Source: Plakobranchus ocellatus
Lineage: Eukaryota > Mollusca > Gastropoda > Plakobranchidae
NCBI GenBank assembly: GCA_019648995.1
Contig: BLXT01004325.1
Span: 1,185,229 to 1,210,296 of the forward strand
DNA: 25,068 bases
Direction of reading: 5' to 3'
The notes under the pieces were generated by a model. That model had not been told where the DNA came from. It saw only the letters and a list, made by a program, of their open reading frames with translations, and ran no database searches. This document shows, piece by piece, positions 10,604 to 21,231 of the stretch. The position numbers were made by a program, and so were the translations under genes. Each line of letters begins with the position of its first letter. Within the stretch, counting starts at the first letter, position 1.

Positions 10604-13600
10604 GAATTAGCCTTTCTTTAGTTATCATCTCTTATATTTCATGCCCTTTTTTTTGGCTTATTCAATCTTTATTTCTCTAATGCTTTGTTATTGTTTGTAG
10701 CAGTCTCTAATTTTTTTAAAACATGCCCTTTTTAAGTAGAATATTTTCACATACTTCTCTACTTCTGCACAAAATTCATTTCTTACTATATTATGTCTAG
10801 ATGAGAAGGAGAAAACATCATTCCAGCGGAGCAAGCACAGACTCCCTGCCGGAGCATGTCTTGAGCCATGCAACCACTGACAGCAAAGTGAAGGACGAGA
10901 CTTGCCTCAATGTAGGAAAAGGTATATCATACTGACTATAGATTACCCTTAAATATTTTAACATAAGTCAGACAAGTAAGTCTGTTGATACAATTGTCCC
11001 CATTGTCGCACAAAGTATCCTGAATGGCGGACTTTCGGAATTGACCTGGCAATGCCCTTATTAGTATTATGTATGTTAAGAATTGAATGTAATAATTATT
11101 TTATACTAACAGAGAGAGTTGTGAGTAGGGCTTTTTGTTTGTTTGTGTCTGTGCATCATTTATGCAAGTCTTTAGCGAATTGGTACAAAAAATTACTTGA
11201 GTTCTTTTAAAATGCATGTTGTGTCCTGTAATCATCACATTTTTTTAAACTAATGTCTTTGATACATGCTGAACACTACTAGTTTTTTAAATATGGCGGG
11301 TTTCACAAAACTGGTTCCCCAAACATCCCAAATTTTGGAAAAAATAAAAGTGATTGAAAATAGTCTTATTATTTATCAATGGAAAGGAAATTTTATGAGG
11401 ATTTCAAATATAGCAAAAGTTTGAGCAAGAGCCTTACCTCTTATGGGTAATAATGTTTCAAAATGACCTCCCCTTGTTTTCGGAAATATCACTTTCTGCA
11501 AGATATTTCACATTTTGAGCTAGATAAAAATGAACTATTTCATGACAAATGACACACAATATAGCTAAATTGTAACTAGAAATGCACCAGAGGTATAATT
11601 TTACGAATTTCACAAGGCAAGCAACAAACATAAGGCAAGTTGACATGAAAACACAAGATCTAAGTAAAAAATGGAAGCAACATTTTCTTTGAAAAAACCA
11701 CAGCTTTATTTTAACAGATAAATTAAGCTTTGGCCAAGCATTACAGCTGCCTTAAACATAAATTATAAAAAATTCAAACAAAAGTATAGGTCCCCTTGAT
11801 AGGATCTACAATAGGATCAGAGAGTCTTGTTATAGTGTCTGTTCCCGGAGTGACAAGGCTCTCATCGGGAGTGTTGGGAAAAGCCCAAACCTCCCCTGCT
11901 TGCTTGCTTGAGGAGGCTTTGGGTCTGAGACAACTGGTGACCAATTGCCTACCATCATCTATCACCTCCAGTTCCTGTAGAGTTTAAAGAGAGAATTTCT
12001 AAAGCCACATGGATACGCCACCCAACCTCAGCTGCCTTCTTTTCTCGGTACCTGCGGTCCATTTCTCTATAAAAACTTTAAAATACAAGTAAAACAAGTG
12101 TGTCTACTTGTCTTAAAATCATGGAGAATATTCAGACAATTTTTCGATGTCACAAAGAGAAAAAAAAACAGTAAGTTAAAAAGCTTTCTCTCGTTCTCTG
12201 TCTTCTTCCATGGCTCTAGTCAACATCTTGTTTGCAAATTTTTCTTTCGTCTCATCCCTTCTCCTTTTACTTGCAAGGCGCTGACGCTTAAGATATGCCT
12301 GATTTTTCTCTGGCTCCTTCTCTTTCCACTCATTTCGTAGCTTGGCACTTCGAGATGACATTTTTCAAGTCAAGAACTCCAGTACCTATCAGACTAAAAT
12401 CATAATAAAGTGCTAAAAGTTATGGTTACTACACTATCAATCATTATCTCAATTTATTAATTTAGCCCAAAAAAAAAGAAAAAGGGAGAAAAGGCATTTT
12501 TACTTAAGTTTTGAATAATTGAGTCTGTCTTAAATCTGCAATTATTTTATGTAAAGTAAGAAAAGTTCATAGTATTTAGCCCTATAACAGAAGTCCCAAT
12601 CTAGAGAGGCCTAATAATCTCGCAAAAACATCTAGATTCATACTATTATAACTATAAATACAGTCAACTAGTCTATACAGTTATTTTCTCATTAAAAAAT
12701 TATTTTTTCTAACTTGAAAACTTTAATGTCGTTCAGAAACTTTTTCTTAAGTGTTTCCGTAAATAGACATTCGCACCAGTATTGTTTCCGATATACAACG
12801 TTTGCTGCATTTGTGGTTCCGATGAAACGACGGGCGCCGCCATTTTGTTTCCGATCAACAACGTTCGCCGCCATAATGGCTGCCACCTGTGTTACCGGAA
12901 CATGACACTCAATTTAAAAGTAATTCCGAACCACTGGCGCTTGCACCCGACTGCCAAGTTTTAAAGCTTAGAGATTGCATACAATTGAATTTGAAAGAAA
13001 AAGAAGAAATATTCAACCTAAAACCACACAGAACAACGAAAGGCAAACTAAATTTCAGTTTTACCACACTACTATAGCCTAAAAGCATCTACGTTTGTCA
13101 AAAAATGTTTTGGAACACACTGTACTTGTAGATCTAGAGTGAATGTTGGCGCAAACGTTGATAAGAAACACAATTTTAATTAAGCAAAAGTACTCCACTT
13201 ACCTTGGCTAAAGGTGAATTCCAATTAGCACAAGAATCGTCAATCAAAAAAGATTGTGTTTGATCTGCTATGGGGTTCCAAAGTCGCCATGAAACAAAAT
13301 CTAGATGATTATTGATAGTAAAGTATGTAGCCGGAAACACACCGCTTCGAAACTGAAATATCTGACAAAGTGTCTCTTTATCTCTCTGTCTGCTAATAAA
13401 AAGCATCAAGTTTTTACCGCTAAAAGAGTGATCATGACATCATTACTATTAATAGTACTAGGTCTACGGTCCTCTAAAGCTGACACAATTGGAAACACGC
13501 GACGTCCGTGCTTAAGCAATTTTAAAACAGCCACACATTTCCCTTCGCTCAGCAAATTGTAACATTTAATGTGTTTTTAATATCGTTGACACTTATTCTT

Positions 13601-16600
13601 GCATTTAATAATACCTAAAAGGTTTTCAAGAACAATTAGTTTCTAAAATTAGCTTATATTTACATAGTATATTAAAGTGGGAAATGCTGTGTTTCTAAAA
13701 AACGACGTTCGCACAGAAAAAAAAAAAAAATAGAAATACGTCATCAAGTTGCATTTTGTTGCTTCTTGTGTTAATTTGAGGCACAGAAACACATTGAAAG
13801 TTAAATGAATGTTTACTTTGGGTTATCATTCTCACAACATTGTATGCAAGTTGCAACCTCTATACAACCCCCAATTTTGTGAAACCCGCCATATTACTTT
13901 TGAGTTAAAAAAATAAATAATATTTCTGCCGGGATTAAAAAAAAAAGTGAAGGATCACTTTTTCCTTTTTCAAAATCAATCTAGATTCTGTGTCACCACT
14001 GGGCCATTCTCTGGATGCTACAACTCGACGCAGGCACTTTTCTCACCAAGACATACCTGTGAACAGAGCAACTGGCCTCAGCAGTGAGAATTTGGTTGCA
14101 ACTTCTTCACCCAGATCAGGCAGTTTCAGCGAAGTTTCTGCTCAGGCTGGGCATTATGATAGGCAGAGACGAGCAAGTGGTGACTCAGCGCATTTCAAAG
14201 GTAGAGACTTCATTCCATCATTATTATTTTTTTTAATTTCTCCCATTTATGCCTTAGTGTCTCAATTTTGGCAGTGGCAGTTTGAAAATAAAAATTACAT
14301 TTTATGATCAATTTCCCTCCATTGCTTTGAAGTAAAATTAAAAAAAAAAAAACCCAAAAAACTGCTAATGAGTCAAGTAGATAGCAAAACAGAAAACTTA
14401 TTGTCAAGTTAAAAAATATTTTTATACCATGAATTAAATTTACATTGATAAGATATATAGCTATGTACTTGACCTTAAAAAAACTATATATATTCATGAC
14501 ATATTCAATACCCAGATAAGAGCTGCGGTAATACTTGGTTTATTTTTCTTTGTTTACTTTGCCTAGAATCGCATCTTAACAGAGCTCGCCATCCAAGCAG
14601 TGACTCCCAAGATCAGGATGAGCACAATGCAGTGGTAATGAGTGGCAGAGCAGAGAATCAGAGTGGGCTTGGGAGTGGCACTGGCATCGCTTTGCTACAT
14701 ATAGGTCAGCACGACCTGTCTCTGCTCAGCCTTGACACCAAAGCCAACATCATGGAGAGCAAATTCTCCGACATTTCTTTTGTCTCTCAGGTAGACTTTC
14801 ATCTGTCTATCTGTCTTTATTTTTTGTATGTCTAACCCTCTTGATTATTTTCATGAAGTGTATGAGCATTGGGGTTTTGTTAAACTGTAGCTCCAAAGGC
14901 AAAATTCATGTGTATTAAAAAAACATAAATTTACCAGTGAATTCTAAACCCTTAAAATTTGTAAGTGATAAGTGAGTTTCTTAAAGTTAGCTAGTATGGA
15001 AGAAGGGAGAAAGCAGTATCAAACAAATGATTACTGATTATAAAACATGCACAAAGGTAACTGGTAATAATGTTAAGGAAATACTTAATTTCAACTTTTT
15101 TTTTTGTTTCTCGCGTCAGACATATTAGTTTCTGACATTTATAAATTTCATTCAGTACATCATTTTTTAACAGTGCTGTTCTTTGTTCACTGCGAGGATA
15201 CTTCCTCCTCATGTTGTTGAGTAACTTTTAGTTGATTCTGCGCACGGTTCAAAATTTTAAACTTTAATTTTTTTTTCTTAATCCTAGGGAAATCACAAAC
15301 AGGATGTGTTTGGGATAATTGTACGTGGAACTGGATCAACTTTTATATGTTATATTCTCAAGTGCCTTAATGATTCTGTGGTAAGAACAAGTAGCTAAGG
15401 TTTTTTTTATTTGGTTAGCAATTTGAATGTATCTTTTCTTTCTCTTAGATTTCTTTTGTTACAAAAAGAAAGTTAAATTAATTTGTATACACAAAAGGTG
15501 ATGCCCTGTATGTGCACAGTAAAAAAAGATTCAAATTTCTTGAGATCAGTCATGAAAAGATTGAATGTCTCAAATGGATGTGAAGCAAAATCAGCAGGTG
15601 AATTAAACTCTTCATTCTTTCTTTATGATACTCTGCAACAGGTTTTCATGATTGAACTTTTAATACAGATTTAACATTACATGATTCTGAACAAATTAAT
15701 GTAGCACATGCCCATTATTTACTATGAATAATTTGCAACCTGTGAATCTTTAGGAAAAGTAAAAAAAAAAAAAAATAATGAAATTTAGTTGTACATATAT
15801 ACATTTATTTCTTATTATTGTCATTTTCTGTCTCTTTTTTGTTCTTCCTCTTCTTTTTCTCCTCCTCCTCCCACTCTTCTTTCTCTTCCTATTCCTTCGT
15901 ATGTTTGACAACACAGATTTAATTTCTGTATACGTGGCTTTTACTTTTTCATCACTCAAAGTATTTTGCAGAAAATTATTTTAATTTGGCAGTTAGACTT
16001 GTGATTTCATTGTAAAACTTGAATACCGCTAAACAAAGAAAAGCTTTTAAAAAAAAAATATTCATTTCTAGCTGATATTTTTGTTACCTTGATATACTTT
16101 AATACTTGTCATAAAAACATTTATTGGGTGACTCTAAAACTGACTGTGTCCATGCAGGTTTCTGAGGTGATGAGCACACTCCAAGCAGCCTTTACGTCAG
16201 CATACAACAAAAGTGGAAGCCATGATGTGGGTGGACAAAGTGTGGGAAGAGGGGGCGGGGCAGGGGGCGGAGCAAGTCAGCATCCCGTGTCGCCCCAGTC
16301 CTGCCCATCCTGCCCCTTGCACCAGCTTCACCGTCTTTGCCAGGAGATTCATGGTATGTGTTTGACTCTGAGGTTTGAGCATCTATCCTAAAGAGAAGAA
16401 TTAACTGAAAAGGATTTTCATCTCTTTTCCTCTAAGTGCTATGTTGAAAAAATGAAAGATGGCTTTCGTTTAACAGGAGTTTGGAATTTTTGTTTTCTTC
16501 TGCTAAGTAAATTATACAACTCATGCTTTATTTTATCTGCATTTAAAGTGAAGTATAATCGTACATTATATTTATTTCATTGGAATGTTCAGGACTAAAG

Positions 16601-19560
16601 TTCAATTTTTGAATTAAAAAAAAAAATTGTGTTCAAACTGTTTTTTTTTTTTTAGTACTTACTGATCAAATTAAATAGATCTATATTTAAAATAACATCA
16701 TTGATATTCTTACTACCGATACAGGGTCAAAAGCCTGGTGATGGTGAAACCCTTATAATTTACAATGACATCTCAAATTTTACAAAAATTTTTTGAAACT
16801 TTGCTTACCATTATACATGGACTTTTTATTGTTTCCTATCAGCCAAACATTTAAGGAGTATGTGAATTATTGCTTTTGATATTGTGTGTACAAATATCCT
16901 GGAACAAAGAGTTTTTTGTGACACCAATAAGTTTAAAAATTTCTGTAGATCAACTATTGTTCAGTTATATTAATCATTATCAAACTGAGTCAGTTTTATC
17001 CTAAAGTTAGAAATGACGCAGATGAGAGAGGTGGATAAATACCGTAACTTTATAATATCTTCCTACTTATTTTACAGGATTTTTTTTTTGTTGAGATTAC
17101 ATGTTTGACTCGTGTATCTGTGATTCGGTTCAAATATGTTAGCCCTGTTTTTTTTTGCATATATATGTTATTGTTTTGATAAGTATGGGTATCTTTTTTT
17201 AAATCTTTCAGCTTTATCATCCCAGGCTGCACATGACCTTCTGCTGAAAAAAGTTCATAGTCTTCCAGAAAAAGATATCAATGAGATACGCAGAAAAGTT
17301 CAGGTAATATAACAACAACAACCATATGCATTTTGAAAAGAGCAAAAAAATCTTTATTTAGGGGCTATGATTTATTTCATAAATCCTGTTTACCATATGC
17401 AGAAGGTGAATGAATGACATAAGACCTTTGTTCTTGTTTTAAAATAAAAATGAAGGTTGAAAGAAACAAGTGCAGAATAATTTCTTTGCATGATTTTGTA
17501 TAGGAGATGCAGTTTGACCTAATTATTCTATTGAAATCATTTGCTGATGGCTTTGTTTACTTCTGCTATGTAGCCCATTCATCACTGACAAAATCAGGTT
17601 CTTTCTTTAAGTGCTCATGATCTGCCTGCATGAAATACGTCAGTGTTGTTACACATTTTTATGTTTATACTACTTATGTGCTCATAATCCTACTACATGA
17701 AATATATCAGTGTTGCTACACATTTTTATGTTTATGCTGTTTAAATGCTTATGATGCGCCTACATGAAATATGTCAGTGTTACTACACATTTTTATGTTT
17801 TTGTTACTTCAGGATGAAGCTCCTGAATCATTTGAGGAATCTGTGGAAGTGCTCATGATCTGCCTACATCAGATGTGTGAGCGACGACAGCGTGAGCACG
17901 TTCATGTCTCGGACACTGCTGTCAAGGTGCCCAAACTTGAGGTGAGGCATTAATCGTAAGCTTTGTCTGGCTGAAAAGAGATCAAATTTTTACTCATACT
18001 TTCCACATAAGGGCCATTGAAGAATAAGTTGCAGTAGCGAGATTTGATTATAAGTTTTGCGGTGAATGTTGTTACAGAACTAATATTTACCAACTATGTT
18101 AGTTGTGGTTTGAAGTTCTCTAATTTTTAATTTAAATTTAAAACAAATAAAGAAGGATGCTAGACTAATCCATTAGCTGATACCTTTGGTTTTTCAAAAA
18201 GTGTTCTTTAATTTATTCCCACCTTACTGTAGGCTTCGCTTTTGAATCAAAGCATTTTTGTGGGGATTCAAATGGTTATGAACATTATCAGGCTAAAACA
18301 TATCTAAAAATCAGTACAAGTAGTAATTTACTTTACATTTTCTTGGTGCTGTTAGATCGTGCATCTGTAATAAGCTTCGCATTTATTTATTTATTTATTT
18401 TTTATTTTTACATTTTTTTTTATGGTTCTGTGGAAAGATACTGGGACTTTCACTTTTTGAAAAAAAAAGTAAAAAGAAGGGAGAAGCAAACTTGCTCTTG
18501 TTTGTCTAGTCCAAAGACATTAAAGGCATTTTGAGAAAACACTTAACTTGATTACATTGCAGTTCAAGGGTCAAGCAAGTTTTTGAAAGGTTGAAGGGGA
18601 GATAATGTGATGTAAGAGAATGAGATCTTTATGCAAGAGTTATCCCCAATTTTAATTCTGTCAGAAAAAATGAATTGAAAAAAAAAATAATGTTTAGTTT
18701 ATTCTAAGATGAATATAAAAGCAATTTCCTTACATCCACAAATTTTTAAGCCAATTTAGATGGAGTTTGTTTTAATTGTTAAAAATGTTAAAATCCTTCA
18801 TTTTAGAATTATTCAAAGAGATGAAAAAGAAAATCTCTCTGTCTCTCTCCCTCAATGTATACATATTCATATATAGATATAAAATCAGGATTAGATTCTT
18901 TAGACAAGGCTTCAAAATTTACACCTTTTCCTGCCATTAAGTGAGCAGTATTGCACAATGGCTATCATAAGCTCTATTTATGAATTATATAATGCCCTTC
19001 ACATAAGGTACAGATTTTGAATGGTGAACTGAGGAAGATATTTTGGTATTATGAGTGCTACTTGTAAAGAACAATATCTTTACAGCAAGGATTGGAGCCT
19101 GCACACTTCTTATGTTGAGTTCATGCAAGGATTCATGTAAAAAAATACCAGTATTAAGTTGATTGGCATTGTGATATAAAGTAAGCATTCTTATTTCACT
19201 TGCTAAAAGTTGTTTTTTTTTTTTTAATATGAAGTTGGGTTGCCATGGCAAAAGTCAGTGGTTTGTTTCAGAATTCGTGCATGGCCGAAACTCCTGTCAA
19301 TAAAGCATCTTGCCTTATTATAGCTCTATGTTAAAAAAGTGCTGACCTAATCATGAATTTCTCATGGGATTTTGAGCTGAGGTCAGTTTAGTTCGTGTGG
19401 TTCCCTTTAAGCTTATTGTCTGATATTTATGTATAATGTGACTTTTGTAATTCATACCCTTTTAAGAGAATTTCTTCTCCATCAACCCTGCATTTCTTCC
19501 CCCATGTTTAAATTCTTAGCTTCATGGCAAGGTTTTATTTACTCTTCAGACATCCAACCA

Positions 19561-19603
<43 letters not shown>

Positions 19604-20958
19604 GATAGAGCCCCAACCTCCATTTTTGAAGTATTGTGCTTGTATTTTTACCAATTCATGCCCTGAACTATGCAGGGGGTTTAGATTATTAGTTTGATAC
19701 CCAGGAGAAAGGAGGAGTGTGTCGTAGTGTCTGCATATCTCAAAAGGATGATTGCTCAGCATGGTTTTGTTTAATCATGGCGTTCTCTGAAATGCAAAAG
19801 CGACCCCCAGTTTAATGTTTTTATACTGAAGACAGAGCATAACAATAGCTGGACAAAATTGAATAGTAGACCACAACGCAGTAGGGAATGGCAAAAAATC
19901 TGAATGTCTGTAAAATACCATGTTGCAACTGCAACTTTCAAAGCAAATTTGATTGCATGGAGAAATTTTTCAATGAAACCCCTAGATTAAAACACAACAA
20001 GGCACAAAAGAAAGTTAAAACCTAACAAATGATGATTATATATTTTTTTAAATTGTTATTATTTTGATCAGGTGGAATCATCATTTGAAAAACATCACCA
20101 GAATTTCACCTTCCATTATTTCACATTATGAAACTTTTAGTTTTCTACCGCTTTTGTGCATTCTGTCCTGAAGCTAATGCAGCATTTCCTTCATCATTTC
20201 TGACATGAATTGATCCAACTTTTTGCCCTTGGTCTAACAACAGCAATTTGTAAAGCTGCATGTTTTTCTCATTCTGATTGTTATGGATCTGTCCCATGCG
20301 ACAAGCTTGCTAGCTGCTTTTCCTTTCATTTTCTTTTCTGTTTTTCAAACTTTATATTGTTTGTCTTTCAAAACTTTAGCTTCTCTTTCAACTTTAGACA
20401 TTTTTGTTCAAATAAAATCAACGTTTTGTTTTGTTTTGTTTTGTGGTTTTTTTTTTTTTCAAGCCTTGTGGAGATCATCAAAGAAGTTTTGCTCTTGCAA
20501 ATCACAAAACTTTAAATCTTTACCATTTAAAATTTTACTGTTTTGGTTTTGTTTTGAGAGTTTGCAGCAACTTTATTGACAAGTTTTAATTCTAGCTTCG
20601 GCTTAGCATCTTGACATGGCTCGCGGTTGATTTGTTCTTTCATTCAGAGAAATATTTTCAGCTTTGAAAGCACTGCTTTTTTCCTTCTCTTTAATAATGA
20701 ACTCTGTTTGATGACAGGTTTCCTTGCCCTGGTTTGTGTGCATCGAATTTACACCAAAAATTTTATTGAATGGATAAACACAGAATGAGTAAATTTTTCT
20801 AACATTTTATTTATACAGTGATGTTTCTTTGATGCCTCTACAGTTTTCCTGTCCATAACACACATGCACATAGAACTGAATAGTAGAGACTTGAAAGGCA
20901 TCAAGCAAAATCAACATAATAAGAATGTTTGCATTTCGTGATGCACAAAGATGCATTG

Positions 20959-21045
<87 letters not shown>

Positions 21046-21146
21046 CCTCTTCTCTCTCTCTTCTCTCTTCTCTCTCTCTCTCTCTCTCATCTCTCTTTCC
21101 CTCTCTTCCCCTCCCCTCTATCTATCTGTCTGTCTGCCTGTCTATC

Positions 21147-21231
<85 letters not shown>

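Larger units (their letters stand above)
11290..13895. mobile_element. Putative DNA-transposon-like segment with 25-bp terminal inverted repeats
   Basis: The left end 11290-11314 (AATATGGCGGG...AAAACTGG) and the right end 13895-13871 read on the minus strand (AATATGGCGGG...AAAATTGG) match at 24 of 25 bases and enclose 2606 bp wholly inside intron 4. Bases just outside and just inside do not match, so the inverted repeat is sharply bounded. No clear target duplication is visible: a TA at the outer edge of the repeats (AATA/TATT) is possible, and the left end abuts TTAA while the right abuts TACT. I could not identify a transposase. It could be a non-autonomous or decayed DNA transposon that carries or captured the minus-strand unit, or two inverted regulatory elements around a nested gene. 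Confidence 0.45.
10922..13984 (+). other. Intron 4 (3.06 kb), containing an inverted-repeat-bounded segment
   Basis: Phase-1 intron. Most of it (11290-13895) is a segment with inverted ends that carries a minus-strand gene-like unit; both are listed separately. The flanks 10922-11289 and 13896-13984 show nothing else. Confidence 0.8.

Noticed and set aside
15750-15984. Arg/Lys-rich and Leu/Phe-rich ORFs on opposite strands
   Set aside because: Both come from a pyrimidine-rich tract within intron 7 and have no domain or splice context.
18985-19251. 88-codon minus-strand ORF
   Set aside because: Low-information AT-rich frame within intron 10 with no promoter, domain or polyadenylation context.
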